From Verrucomicrobiia bacterium (GTDB taxonomy: Bacteria; Verrucomicrobiota; Verrucomicrobiia; Verrucomicrobiales; DEV007), in assembly GCA_020439945.1 (NCBI GenBank), contig JAGRPB010000005.1, forward strand, positions 1 to 64,000: DNA of 64,000 bases, written 5' to 3'. The position numbers and the translations under genes were made by a program. The notes under the pieces were generated by a model. That model had not been told where the DNA came from. It ran no database searches and worked only from the letters and a program-made list of their open reading frames with translations. Positions 27,601-39,756 of this stretch are shown here, one piece after another. Position 1 is the stretch's first letter. The number at the start of each line of letters is the position of its first letter.

Positions 27601-27757
27601 GGACAAAACAGAAGCCGCGCTGGCCCTCGCCAATGCGGCACTCGCGCGGGCAGAGGGTGCAAACGAGGCGGTCGCCTTCGCGATGCCACCATTTGGTGGC
27701 CATGATCCCTGTGGAAACGGGAGCTTCAGCGGTCGCGCTCATACTTGAGCATCGCAT
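24677..27757 (-). CDS. AmmeMemoRadiSam fusion: radical SAM + AMMECR1 + degenerate AMMECR1-like + MEMO
   Basis: A single 1026-residue chain holds all three AmmeMemoRadiSam components. Residues 1-360 form a radical-SAM enzyme (AmrS type) with CxxxCxxC at Cys98, Cys102 and Cys105 and a zinc-ribbon-like set at Cys315, 318, 340 and 343. Residues about 380-565 form an AMMECR1 domain (LRGCIG at 435-440; GLLLPQVAVEQGYD). Residues about 585-745 look like a second, decayed AMMECR1 that has lost LRGC. Residues about 760-1026 form a MEMO domain (PPAVAGQFYP, His802 in PHAGW, His832 in GPKHT, SSDMNHF, Cys979). The system's chemistry is not settled. In-frame starts at 27757 and 27742 are equally possible; neither has a clear ribosome site. 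A downstream operon follows on the same strand. Confidence 0.92.
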   Translation of the reverse strand: MRCSSMSATAEAPVSTGIMATKWWHREGDRLVCTLCPRECRIGEGQRGFCFVRKNEGDRIVLTTYGKSTGFCIDPIEKKPLNHFLPGTPVLSFGTAGCNLGCKFCQNWDISKSREIEILSEEASPEDIVAAAKANGCRSIAFTYNDPVIWAEYAIDTAKVARAEGIKTVAVTAGYIGTEARPEFYQHIDAANIDLKAFTDRFYRKLAFAQLEPVLDTLKWLKRESDTWFEITTLIIPGENDSPDELGRMTDWIAENLGDEVPLHFSAFHPDFKMRDIPPTPHETLIEAREIAMSRGLKYVYVGNVLDGDRQSTRCPKCGEIVIERDHYQLGRYQIRDGGCAACGEKIPGVFENERGDWGRRRLPISIQKSVKKEIKDQPVVVLDENVRQALLAQARHLVEAAVRGEKPARQLPEAIASFPCHGLFVSLKRGHQLRGCIGNYRAEEANPIAALLAEAAPAVATRDRRFPRIVAEELPYLQIELTPMHSFRVIPEKGEARASAIEVGKHGVILGRGSQRGLLLPQVAVEQGYDASTFLRQVSLKAGLPEEAWMADDTDLTVFEGDPFSAAPQKSELDPASLPRPALESLASLVIACLRKSGQQIQVPKTVAQANEAPLGVILEIGQRRAVALRAGASLIELVREAAQSIASGIEDFALENAEARLHLLSIPIFLHPADFPDRHRLVLARGAVLARQGERFGITIPGETRPADPVAESLKSIGLSIADWAAGKAELIAFQRQLIRFRLPANQLAKAESTANVRPPAVAGQFYPRGAAEIENVLDTLFADHADEKTEPVRAVMLPHAGWVFCGEIIAETLARVTVPEVVVVIGPKHTAHGANWSVSSAGSWRIPDAIIPVATEWVDFLADRCPGLEKESAAHRAEHGCEVLLPFLHRKNPNLRIVPIAIGAADFEDLAPLAEALAALKSELGDRVLFVISSDMNHFANEEENRRRDALALERFKAADPRGLYDTCRENNISMCGLRPAVAVLRALEKQKPAEVEIVRYDTSAHVSGDTSRVVGYAGATLR

Positions 27758-27822
27758 GAACCGAACTGTTCGCTCAATGCTGATTCTGCGGAACAGAATC
27801 GAAAAACGCGGTGCCCGCTCGG

Positions 27823-28365
27823 TCAGGCTTCCGGTGGCTCCTCATTGTGAGTTCTAAAGTAATCACGAAGGAAAACCAAATCAGGCGCATCTTTTGCCCG
27901 GTGGGTTTTTGACTTCATCCTCCAAAGAAGCCGCGGTGAAGCGAAGGGAATTGGCACGCCATCCACTTCTCGGATTACGATGTCCTTGGAAGCTTCCTCG
28001 TAGTCGATCCCACACGCGGACCGCATCAGGTCAACCACGATCTCGTCGGCCACGCGTACCACGGTATATTTAGCCACGTCACCGGGATCGAGCTGCTTGA
28101 CCGCTTGATCGGGTAGTGATTCCAGCGCCTGAAAAACCCGAGCTTCGTTTTCCAGAGACGTGTCGATGATCAGATCGACGTCTTCGGTGAATCTACCGTA
28201 ACCGGCATGGATCACGGCAAAGCCTCCCACCACCACATAGCTCACCGAGAGTTCATTCAACAATTGGCATAGCTTGGCGAGATCTCCGTTGTCCGGCGGA
28301 CGAGGGATCAACTCTTCCGATTCTCCGCCTCGATCGCTCGATCCACCGCTGCTTTTCTCATCCAT
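27823..28365 (-). CDS. Nucleotidyltransferase-fold protein (DUF6036/MNT-like), possible toxin
   Basis: The protein has 180 residues. The polymerase-beta-type nucleotidyltransferase signature is VVVGGFAVIHAGYGRFTEDVD followed by LIID: the GG motif, then the metal-binding D-x-D. A third acidic position lies in EIVVDLMRSA, and PRLLWRMKSKTHRAKDAPDL matches the C-terminal part of the family. Such proteins transfer nucleotides to RNA or proteins, and several act as toxins or regulators beside a small partner. Its first codons overlap the small upstream gene by 58 bp, supporting a two-gene unit. The pair sits between the AmmeMemoRadiSam gene and scpA and may be an accessory insertion. Confidence 0.8.
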   Translation of the reverse strand: MDEKSSGGSSDRGGESEELIPRPPDNGDLAKLCQLLNELSVSYVVVGGFAVIHAGYGRFTEDVDLIIDTSLENEARVFQALESLPDQAVKQLDPGDVAKYTVVRVADEIVVDLMRSACGIDYEEASKDIVIREVDGVPIPFASPRLLWRMKSKTHRAKDAPDLVFLRDYFRTHNEEPPEA

Positions 28366-28562
28366 TCGTCAGCTTCTTCGTGTGAGTGAAAACGATAGAC
28401 TCCTTTGGGACAGACTCGAAAACGACGTGACCGATATATTTGCCGACCAGACTCCTGAACGCGAGAAAAGGGCATATAAACACGCCGGCCCACCGTTTTC
28501 CCGATGGTTTCTTCGACGTTGATGACCGGATGGCATTGATCGTCGTGAGATTCTTCGGCCAT
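28308..28562 (-). CDS. Small partner protein of the nucleotidyltransferase (antitoxin-like)
   Basis: An 84-residue protein from the ATG at 28562 (MAEESHDDQCHPV); the frame extends further upstream, but the added sequence overlaps the divergent scpA region. The C-terminal segment CPKGVYRFHSHEEADEWMRK is typical of very short proteins encoded directly before DUF6036-type nucleotidyltransferases. It overlaps the next gene by 58 bp, so translation is probably coupled. An antitoxin or specificity role is inferred from this arrangement alone. Confidence 0.6.
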   Translation of the reverse strand: MAEESHDDQCHPVINVEETIGKTVGRRVYMPFSRVQESGRQIYRSRRFRVCPKGVYRFHSHEEADEWMRKAAVDRAIEAENRKS

Positions 28563-28762
28563 GGGTGAAAATACGACGCCTCCGCCAAGCGTCAATGTGA
28601 ATGCCCATCCCACATAGCCGCTGGACAAGCGAAATGCTGCCCGAATCCATCCCTCCGCTTCCGGTTGCATTTGGCTCGGGCGGGCGCTTTGATAGCGGCT
28701 CCCCTGCCCCGGCTTTTCGCGCGTTTTCGCGCGAATGCCGTCGCCCAATCCGCACCGCGTCC

Positions 28763-29626
28763 GTGTCCGACACCGAAACTGATTCCCAGACCGACTTAGC
28801 TACCTCGCCGGAAGCTCCCGACGAAGTTTCAGCGTCTCGTCTGGAAGAGGCGACGCTGGAATTTGAGGAACCCGGTGAAGCCGCCGTGGCGCCACCGGAC
28901 TACGACTACAAGGTGCAGCTGGAAATCTTCGAGGGGCCGCTGGACCTGCTGCTCTACCTGATCAAGCGCGACGAAGTCGACATCTACGACATCTCGATCG
29001 AGACGATCACGAAGCAGTACATGACCTTCATCGAGACTTTCCGCATGCTGAACATCGGCCTCGCGGGCGAGTTCCTCGTGATGGCGGCCAATCTCTGTTA
29101 CATCAAGAGCCGCACCCTGTTACCCAAGCATCATCAACCGCCGGAAGACGATGCAGAGGACGAGGATCCGCGCTGGGACCTGATCCGGCAGCTGATCGAA
29201 TACAAGAAATTCAAAGACGCGGCGACCTTCCTGCAGCGGCGCGAATCGGAGCAGCAGAATATTTTCGCCCACGTCCCGGAAAAGATCGAGACGAACAAGG
29301 ACCAGGAACGCCCGCTGGCCGAGGTCAGCATTTTCGACCTGATCCGCGCCTTCCAGGGCATCCTGCGGCGTTTCGATGACGACGACGCCTTCGACCAGAT
29401 CGTCGACGAGCGCTGGACGGTCAGTGACAAAATCGATCACCTGCTGAAAACGATCCCGCCCGGAAATGCGGTACGATTTTCGGCCCTTTTCGAGAATGTC
29501 AGTACCAAGGGCGAGGTCATCGTGACTTTCCTGGCCCTTCTGGAGCTGATGAAGCTGAACCATTTCCGGGTCCGTCAGGACACGCTTCTCGGCGAAATCG
29601 AGTTGCAACGAAACGAGAATTCGTGA
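28763..29626 (+). CDS. scpA: Segregation and condensation protein A
   Basis: The kleisin subunit of the bacterial SMC complex, which compacts and segregates chromosomes. The N-terminal SMC-binding region is clear ([20 protein letters not shown], then [15 protein letters not shown]), followed by [14 protein letters not shown] and a C-terminal winged helix ([20 protein letters not shown]). The frame is open from an ATG at 28601, but its first 54 codons are Pro/Arg/Gly-rich and unlike the family. A GTG at 28763 gives about 287 residues, near the normal length. About 50 acidic, low-complexity residues still precede the domain. scpB follows 55 bp later. The 200-bp spacer from 28563 is shared with the divergent small gene. 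Confidence 0.9.
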   Translation: MSDTETDSQTDLATSPEAPDEVSASRLEEATLEFEEPGEAAVAPPDYDYKVQLEIFEGPLDLLLYLIKRDEVDIYDISIETITKQYMTFIETFRMLNIGLAGEFLVMAANLCYIKSRTLLPKHHQPPEDDAEDEDPRWDLIRQLIEYKKFKDAATFLQRRESEQQNIFAHVPEKIETNKDQERPLAEVSIFDLIRAFQGILRRFDDDDAFDQIVDERWTVSDKIDHLLKTIPPGNAVRFSALFENVSTKGEVIVTFLALLELMKLNHFRVRQDTLLGEIELQRNENS

Positions 29627-29681
29627 AGGAAGCGGAAACAAATCGGGACCGTGCCGCCCATTTGTTTTCCGACGCGACACC

Positions 29682-30515
29682 ATGCATCTGATCAACATCG
29701 TCGAAGCCCTGATCTTCGCGGCTCCGGAGCCGATCTCGACCCCGGAGATCGTCAAAGCGGTGCGCCGTGCCGCCGAGGAGCACGAGGGCGAGGAAGCGAC
29801 GGAATGGCGCAAGGTGAGCGAAAGCACCATTGCGCAGACCATCGATGAACTGGGCGAGCTTTTCGCCGAATCCGGTCGCGCGATGCAGTTGGTCGAGGGC
29901 GCCTCGGGCTGGCGATTCGTGACGCGGCCGGAATTCGCCGACTTCGTCCGCGCGCTGATTCCAGGGATGCGGCCCGAGCGGCTGAGCCCTCCGGCCCTGG
30001 AAACGCTGGCGATCATCGCCTATCGCCAACCGATTACGAAGGCGGACATCGAGGCGGTTCGCGGAGTGGCGGTGGATGGCGTGCTCCAGAAAGTCATCGA
30101 ACGCGGGTTGGTGAAAATCGGCGGTCGTGCCGACTTGCCCGGTCGGCCGTTGCTCTACGAGACGACGGATCTTTTCCTGGAACACTTCGGGGTGCGGAAT
30201 CTCGAGGAACTTCCGAACGCTTCCGAACTCCGCAACGTGCCCCTCCCCTCAGCCAAAGGCGACGCTCCAGAGGAGCCGAAGGAGGAGCAACTGCGCCTCG
30301 CCGACGCGAAGGGACGCGAACTCGGACAGGGTGGCGATGACGAACCCTCACCCGGGCCGGAAGCGACCGCTGAAGTTGAGGAGGAAACCGAAGATAGCGA
30401 AGCCTTGGCGGAAGAGGTCGTCGACGAGCAAGTGGAGGATTCCGGGTCCGAGTCTGACACGGCGGTTGATTCAGACGCTGAAGAGGAAGAAACTCCCCCC
30501 ATCGGGGAACCCTGA
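29682..30515 (+). CDS. scpB: Segregation and condensation protein B
   Basis: A 277-residue partner of ScpA that dimerises and regulates SMC. Two winged-helix domains occupy about 1-170: [95 protein letters not shown]. The last 100 residues are an acidic Glu/Asp/Ser-rich tail that is longer than usual and probably disordered. The ATG at 29682 gives the standard N-terminus. It is followed 6 bp later by pheA. Confidence 0.94.
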   Translation: MHLINIVEALIFAAPEPISTPEIVKAVRRAAEEHEGEEATEWRKVSESTIAQTIDELGELFAESGRAMQLVEGASGWRFVTRPEFADFVRALIPGMRPERLSPPALETLAIIAYRQPITKADIEAVRGVAVDGVLQKVIERGLVKIGGRADLPGRPLLYETTDLFLEHFGVRNLEELPNASELRNVPLPSAKGDAPEEPKEEQLRLADAKGRELGQGGDDEPSPGPEATAEVEEETEDSEALAEEVVDEQVEDSGSESDTAVDSDAEEEETPPIGEP

Positions 30516-30521
30516 CCAATC

Positions 30522-31610
30522 ATGACGCTCGAAGAACTGCGCCGGAAAATCGACACGATCGATACCGAACTACTGCGATTGCTCAATGAGCGAGCGGACG
30601 TGGTTCATGAAGTCGGCGCTTTGAAAAAGCGCGAGGGGCTGGAGATCTATGCTCCCGAACGCGAAGACGCTCTGCTCAAGAGCCTGGTAGTCAAAAGCCA
30701 GGGACGACTGACCGAGAAATCGATCCGCGCCATCTACCGGGAGATCATGTCGGCCGCGCTGGCGCTGGAGGAGGATCTCAAGATCGCCTACCTCGGCCCT
30801 CCCGGCACCTGGACGCACCAGGCTTCCATCGGCAAATTCGGCCACAGTGTCGAATATCTCCCCCAACCCAATCTGGCCGACGTTTTCGACCAGGTGACGC
30901 GCCGTCTGGCGGACTACGGGGTCGTGCCGATCGAAAACTCCACCGAGGGCGCGGTCACGCACACCCTCGATCTCTTTGCCGATTCCCCGCTGAAAATCTG
31001 TGCCCAGATTTTCATGCCCATTGAGAACAACCTGATGGCGAAATGCCCGCGGGAGGAAATCAAGGCGTTCTACTCGCATCCCCAGGTCTTCGCCCAGTGC
31101 CGGCAGTGGCTGGGGCTGAATTTCCACACCACGCCCACGATCGAGACGTCCAGCACGGCAGCCGCCGCCGAAATCGCGGCCCGGGAACCCGGCGCGGCCG
31201 TCCTCGGCGGATCACTGCTGGCGGAAATGCACGGCCTGACGATCCTGGAACGCAGCATCCAGGACATCGCCAGCAACACGACGCGCTTCCTCGTCATCAG
31301 TCCCCGCACCTGTCCGTCGACCGGCAAGGACCGGACCTCGCTGATGTTCTCCGTGCGCGATGAGCCCGGCTCGCTGCACAAAGCACTGGAACCCTTCGAA
31401 GAGTTCCACATCAACCTGTCGAAAATCGAGAGTCGGCCCTCGAAACGGCGGGCCTGGGAGTATTTTTTCTTTGTGGATGTCTCGGGGCATTGCGAGGATG
31501 AAGAATTGGTTTCGGCATTGCGACAACTGGAGCAGCATTGCAGCTTCGTGAAGCTTCTGGGCAGCTATCCGGATACCGGCCGCCTGGGTGAGAACGACAC
31601 CGACAATTGA
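30522..31610 (+). CDS. pheA: Bifunctional chorismate mutase / prephenate dehydratase (P-protein)
   Basis: The 362-residue enzyme of phenylalanine synthesis. Residues 1-85 are an AroQ chorismate mutase (LEELRRKIDTIDTELLRLLN, ERADVVHEVG, IYREIMSAALALE). Residues about 88-270 are prephenate dehydratase (IAYLGPPGTWTHQAS, VVPIENSTEGAVTHTLDLF, and the catalytic NTTRFLVIS). An ACT domain (about 280-355) carries KIESRPSKRRAWEYFFFVD, the phenylalanine-binding motif for feedback inhibition. The chain converts chorismate to phenylpyruvate. It is 6 bp behind scpB, so the genes are probably co-transcribed although unrelated in function. Confidence 0.96.
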   Translation: MTLEELRRKIDTIDTELLRLLNERADVVHEVGALKKREGLEIYAPEREDALLKSLVVKSQGRLTEKSIRAIYREIMSAALALEEDLKIAYLGPPGTWTHQASIGKFGHSVEYLPQPNLADVFDQVTRRLADYGVVPIENSTEGAVTHTLDLFADSPLKICAQIFMPIENNLMAKCPREEIKAFYSHPQVFAQCRQWLGLNFHTTPTIETSSTAAAAEIAAREPGAAVLGGSLLAEMHGLTILERSIQDIASNTTRFLVISPRTCPSTGKDRTSLMFSVRDEPGSLHKALEPFEEFHINLSKIESRPSKRRAWEYFFFVDVSGHCEDEELVSALRQLEQHCSFVKLLGSYPDTGRLGENDTDN

Positions 31611-31870
31611 CGGCCAGCGGGTTTTGGCTACAATCCCGGCCCCTTGATTCGCTTTGCCGCGACCTCAAAAGGGAACTTCCGGCTACTGACGGATGGGCGT
31701 CGCCAACGGCGCCAGGTTGAGGAATCGAAGGATCTGGCACCTCCCTCGAAACCCCTCAGCCGTAAAATTTTACTGCCGCTAGGAACAGATCCGGCTTTGT
31801 CTCGGGAGTGAGCGGACTCCATCGCGAGCAAAGCCATCCAGGAACATTCGAAGCAGCGAAACCGATTTTC

Positions 31871-36439
<4,569 letters not shown>

Positions 36440-36498
36440 ACGAGGAAACCGATCGCCGTTCTTCCCTTCAATCCGATTCCCCTCAACGCCCCGTCACC

Positions 36499-36891
36499 AT
36501 GAAAGCCTTCTTCCTCGTGGCGGCGGGCGGAGCCTCGGGCGCCCTGCTCCGCTGGTTCGTGGCCGGCGGGGTGGACTGGCTGACCGGCCGCGTCGAGACG
36601 GGCTTTTTCCACTCTAAATTCCCCTGGGGCATTCTCGCCGCGAACCTGATCGGGTGTTTCCTCATCGGACTCCTCTACGGATTCGCCGAAACGCGGGAGT
36701 GGCTCACCGATGCCACGCGCTGGCTGCTGCTCGTCGGGTTTCTCGGCAGCTTCACCACCTTCTCGACCTTCGGGTGGAACAGCTTCGACCTGCTGCGTCA
36801 CGGCCATTTCGGAATCGCCATCGCCAATGTCCTCGCCAGCGTCGTGATCGGAATGCTCCTCGTCTGGACCGGTTACTCGCTGGCTCGTTGA
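36499..36891 (+). CDS. crcB: Fluoride ion channel CrcB/Fluc
   Basis: A 130-residue membrane protein with four hydrophobic helices. Family motifs are present: GGASGALLRWFV at the start, ILAANLIGCFLIGLLYGF with the conserved Asn, and the Phe-box/Na+-site region GFLGSFTTFSTFGWNSF. These proteins dimerise in antiparallel fashion and let fluoride leave the cytosol. The gene lies 59 bp behind gltB; no fluoride riboswitch is visible in that spacer, so control by fluoride may be absent or transcriptional. Confidence 0.95.
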   Translation: MKAFFLVAAGGASGALLRWFVAGGVDWLTGRVETGFFHSKFPWGILAANLIGCFLIGLLYGFAETREWLTDATRWLLLVGFLGSFTTFSTFGWNSFDLLRHGHFGIAIANVLASVVIGMLLVWTGYSLAR

Positions 36892-36942
36892 TCGGGATTC
36901 GGTGAGCAAAATTCGTCCAATTCACCGAGTTTTCTCGCCAAT

Positions 36943-36959
36943 TGGCCAGAAATTGTCCA
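36943..36959. promoter_or_regulatory. Candidate operator TGGCC-N7-GTCCA upstream of the two-component operon
   Basis: The imperfect palindrome TGGCC-AGAAATT-GTCCA ends 10 bp before the kinase ATG. An almost identical site with the same 7-bp spacer lies at 39664-39680, before the next gene after the regulator. The two sites bracket the operon, as expected for autoregulation by the encoded regulator. A further GTCCAATTCACC half-site lies about 20 bp upstream. Confidence 0.5.
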
Positions 36960-36969
36960 CTTTGCCCGG

Positions 36970-38316
36970 ATGACTGGGCCGTCGGAGCCGTCGCAGCCAA
37001 CCACCCGGGGCGGAATCTTTCGTCGCCTGGCGATTCCGTTTTCGGTTTTCGCCGCGATCGCCTCGGTCGCGCTGGTCGGATGGACCGATCACACCTTCCA
37101 CCGGGAATCGTTGCGACAGTTCCGCGACATGGCGGAAGCCAATGCCCGCATGATCGACCGGTTGCGGCTCCCCCACTCTCCCGAACTCGCCCAAAAACTT
37201 GCCGCCGTCCTCGGGGTCAGCGTCGGATTTCGCTATTCCGACCGACTGAGCGAAGACCTGGAGCCTGCGATCGCGGACACGATCGAGGGTCTTGTCGCCG
37301 ATAAAGCGAAATCGGGCCGCACCGGCGCCTGGGAAATCGCCGTCGCCCCCGTCAGCGGAGGCTCGGCCCACCTGCTGCTCCTGCGGGAACGCGAACGGTT
37401 CCTCGCCGACGCCTCCAGCTGGCTGTTGCCGGTGGTCATCGTGACCGTGTTCGGCGGCGGCATCGCCTTTCTCATTGCCCGGCGACTGGTGCGGCCGCTG
37501 GTCCTGCTGGATCGATGGCTGCCGAATCTCGATCGCGAATCACCGGCCTCTCCACCGGCCGAAGTGATCGCACGGCCCGACGAGATCGGCGCACTGGCCC
37601 GTTCGCTGGCCGAAGGTCAACGCCGACTCCACGAGGAGCAGGCCCTGCGCCGACAATCGGAACGGCTCGCCACTCTCGGACGCATCGCCACCAGTCTCGC
37701 CCACGAAATCCGAAATCCGGCCGCCGCCATCCGCCTCCACGCCGACCTGATGGCCCGCGCCACTTGCGGCGAGGAAAACGCGGAATCGATCGACCTGATT
37801 CGCGACGAAACCGATCGTATCACCGATCTGGTCAACCAGTGGCTCTTCGTCGCCCGTGGCGCGCCGCCGAAGACGGAAACCAGCGACCTCACCGAGCTCG
37901 CCCGCCGGGTGTTGCATCGGCTGAAACCACAACTCGATCACGCCGGAGTCACGGCGGAGATTCTCGGCGAGTTCCCCGTCAGCGCTTCCATCGACGCCGC
38001 GAGGATGGAGCAGGTGCTGCGAAACCTCTTCCTCAACGCCGCCCAGGCGATGCCGGAAGGCGGCCGGGTCTTCGTTCATCTCGAGCAGCAGAATCCTGAC
38101 GAGGCCATCATCCGAATTCGCGACCATGGTCCAGGATTCAGCGAAACGGCGATCGAACGCTGGCACGAACCGTTTTTCTCCGAGCGCGAAGGCGGCATGG
38201 GACTCGGCCTGACGCTGGTCGCCGAGGTCGTCCAGGGTCACGGTGGTTCGGTCGCGGTCGCCAACCCACCGGACGGCGGCGCCGAAGTGACGCTTCGTAT
38301 TCCGAATCCTTCATGA
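36970..38316 (+). CDS. Membrane sensor histidine kinase (NtrB-like)
   Basis: The protein has 448 residues. TM1 lies about 21-38 and TM2 about 151-170, with a short periplasmic domain of roughly 110 residues; a HAMP segment follows. Phospho-acceptor His245 sits in TSLAHEIRNPAAAIRLHAD. The HATPase domain has NLFLNAAQAMPEGG (N), IRDHGPGFSE (G1) and GMGLGLTLVAEVVQGHGG (G2), all intact. The HEIRNP motif and the partner's type place it near the NtrB/ZraS group. The stop overlaps the start of the regulator gene (ATGA at 38313), so the two are cognate. The input is unknown; targets may include the adjoining outer-membrane gene. Confidence 0.92.
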   Translation: MTGPSEPSQPTTRGGIFRRLAIPFSVFAAIASVALVGWTDHTFHRESLRQFRDMAEANARMIDRLRLPHSPELAQKLAAVLGVSVGFRYSDRLSEDLEPAIADTIEGLVADKAKSGRTGAWEIAVAPVSGGSAHLLLLRERERFLADASSWLLPVVIVTVFGGGIAFLIARRLVRPLVLLDRWLPNLDRESPASPPAEVIARPDEIGALARSLAEGQRRLHEEQALRRQSERLATLGRIATSLAHEIRNPAAAIRLHADLMARATCGEENAESIDLIRDETDRITDLVNQWLFVARGAPPKTETSDLTELARRVLHRLKPQLDHAGVTAEILGEFPVSASIDAARMEQVLRNLFLNAAQAMPEGGRVFVHLEQQNPDEAIIRIRDHGPGFSETAIERWHEPFFSEREGGMGLGLTLVAEVVQGHGGSVAVANPPDGGAEVTLRIPNPS

Positions 38317-39632
38317 GTGGCCTACCCAGAGTTCTGATCGTGGAAGACGAGCGCCCCCTCGCGCTCGCGTTGGCGGCCACGCTTCGGCATGTCGGCGCCG
38401 CCAGCCAACTCGCGCCCACCGCCGCGAAGGCCCGGCGCTTTCTCGAAGCGGAAGGTCCCTTCGCGGCGATGATCCTCGACATCGGGCTGCCGGACCAGAA
38501 TGGGTTGGCCTTTCTGGAATCGATTCCCCCGGATCAGCGGCCACCCGTGTTCGTGATCACCGCGCACGGCGAGATCGACAACACCATCACGGCGCGAAAA
38601 CTGGGCGTGCGCGGGTTTTTCCCCAAGCCCTTGGATTTCGACGCCTTCACCGGCGCGCTGGAAAACCTGCTCCGCGACCTGACCCTGTCAGGTCCGGGAC
38701 CCAACAGGGTTGAATCGAACGCCGAATCGCCTCCCGACGCCGCCTTCATCGGCGCGGCCCCGGCGATGCGGGCCGTGTTTCAGCAGATCGCGCACGCCTG
38801 CGCCAGCGACGAACCCGTGCTGGTGCGCGGCGAAACCGGAACCGGAAAATCGCTGGTGGCGAGTCTGATTGGGAAAAACTCCCGGCGCGCCGGCGCCTCG
38901 TTCGAGAACTTTCTGGCCGGCGGCGATTCCTCGCAATCCACTCTCGACGCAAGCATCCGTCGGGCGGAAGGCGGCACGCTGCTCATCGAGGAGGTGGCGG
39001 CCCTTTCCTCCGATTGCCAGACGGAGTTGGTCCGGCACATCGAACGGGGCGAGAAGGGCTTTCCCAGGTTGCTGGCCACCTGCCTGGAGCCGCTGCTTGG
39101 CGCCGTCGACGCGGGTCACTTCCGGAGCGATCTCTACTACCGTCTCCAGGTTCTCGAGGTTCGGCTGCCCCCGTTGCGCGAACGGATCGCGGACCTGCCG
39201 GCACTGGCGGCTTACTTCGCCGGCCAGCATGAACCCGGAAAGCGGATCGGAATTTCCGAGGGAGCACTCAAACGTCTCGGCGCTCACCGGTGGCCGGGAA
39301 ATCTGCGGGAGCTTCGCAATGTCGTTTCCTACGCGCTCACCGCCAACGCCGGTGGCACCCGAATCGATGCCGATCATCTGCCGGACTATCTCGGAAAACC
39401 AAACGACGACACGGGGGAGGAACTTCCCGAATCCTTTCGCGAGGCGTTGGCCGTCTGGCTGGACTCACGGATGGCTTCGGAGGCGTCGCCGCCGACCTAT
39501 CGCGACCTCTCCGAAACGATCGAAAGCGAACTGGCTCGACAGTTGCTCGAACGCTTTGACGGAAAACTGGCACGCCTGGCCAGCGAACTCCAGGCCAACC
39601 GGGCCACGCTTCGTCGAAAACTGCGCCGCTGA
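38313..39632 (+). CDS. NtrC-family response regulator without the GAFTGA loop
   Basis: A 439-residue regulator. The receiver has Asp56 (MILDIGLPDQNG) and Lys105. The AAA+ domain has Walker A GETGTGKS (173-180), a Walker B-like GGTLLIEEV (E in place of D) and RSDLYYRLQVLEVRLPPLRER with arginine-finger and sensor elements. Fis-type HTH is at about 405-438 (ESELARQLLERFDGKLARLA). Between Walker A and B only about 40 residues remain instead of about 65, and ELFGH...GAFTGA is missing, so it should not activate sigma-54 polymerase. It may act on sigma-70 promoters or repress. The receiver-AAA linker contains a palindromic repeat encoding NRVES. Confidence 0.88.
   Translation: MSGLPRVLIVEDERPLALALAATLRHVGAASQLAPTAAKARRFLEAEGPFAAMILDIGLPDQNGLAFLESIPPDQRPPVFVITAHGEIDNTITARKLGVRGFFPKPLDFDAFTGALENLLRDLTLSGPGPNRVESNAESPPDAAFIGAAPAMRAVFQQIAHACASDEPVLVRGETGTGKSLVASLIGKNSRRAGASFENFLAGGDSSQSTLDASIRRAEGGTLLIEEVAALSSDCQTELVRHIERGEKGFPRLLATCLEPLLGAVDAGHFRSDLYYRLQVLEVRLPPLRERIADLPALAAYFAGQHEPGKRIGISEGALKRLGAHRWPGNLRELRNVVSYALTANAGGTRIDADHLPDYLGKPNDDTGEELPESFREALAVWLDSRMASEASPPTYRDLSETIESELARQLLERFDGKLARLASELQANRATLRRKLRR
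38680..38716. repeat. Dispersed palindromic repeat, copy 2 (inside the response regulator)
   Basis: Arms ACCCTGTCAGGTCC and GGACCCAACAGGGT match at 12 of 14 positions around a single G. The repeat lies within the flexible linker between the receiver and AAA+ domains and is read in frame as GPGPNRVES. Confidence 0.75.
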
Positions 39633-39663
39633 AATCCCCAACTGAGCGGATTTCATTCAAAAC

Positions 39664-39680
39664 TGGACGGTTTTTGTCCA
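39664..39680. promoter_or_regulatory. Candidate operator TGGAC-N7-GTCCA
   Basis: A perfect 5-bp inverted repeat with a 7-bp spacer (TGGAC-GGTTTTT-GTCCA) lies 77 bp before the ATG of the outer-membrane protein gene. It matches the site at 36943-36959 in both sequence and spacing, so the two are likely bound by the same factor, most simply the Fis-type regulator encoded between them. Confidence 0.55.
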
Positions 39681-39698
39681 TTTTCGAAATTTCGAAAA
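39681..39698. promoter_or_regulatory. Perfect 18-bp palindrome next to the operator
   Basis: TTTTCGAAATTTCGAAAA is perfectly self-complementary and begins directly after the TGGAC-N7-GTCCA site. It could be a second binding site or part of an AT-rich promoter element. No similar site was noticed before the kinase gene. Confidence 0.4.
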
Positions 39699-39756
39699 AT
39701 CTCCGTTGTCGGGAGGGGCCGGTCCGGTGTGTGGTGGGCCGAATCAACCCGAAAAC

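Noticed and set aside
36440-36498. Possible fluoride riboswitch before crcB
   Set aside because: The 59-bp spacer is too short and lacks the conserved pseudoknot sequences.
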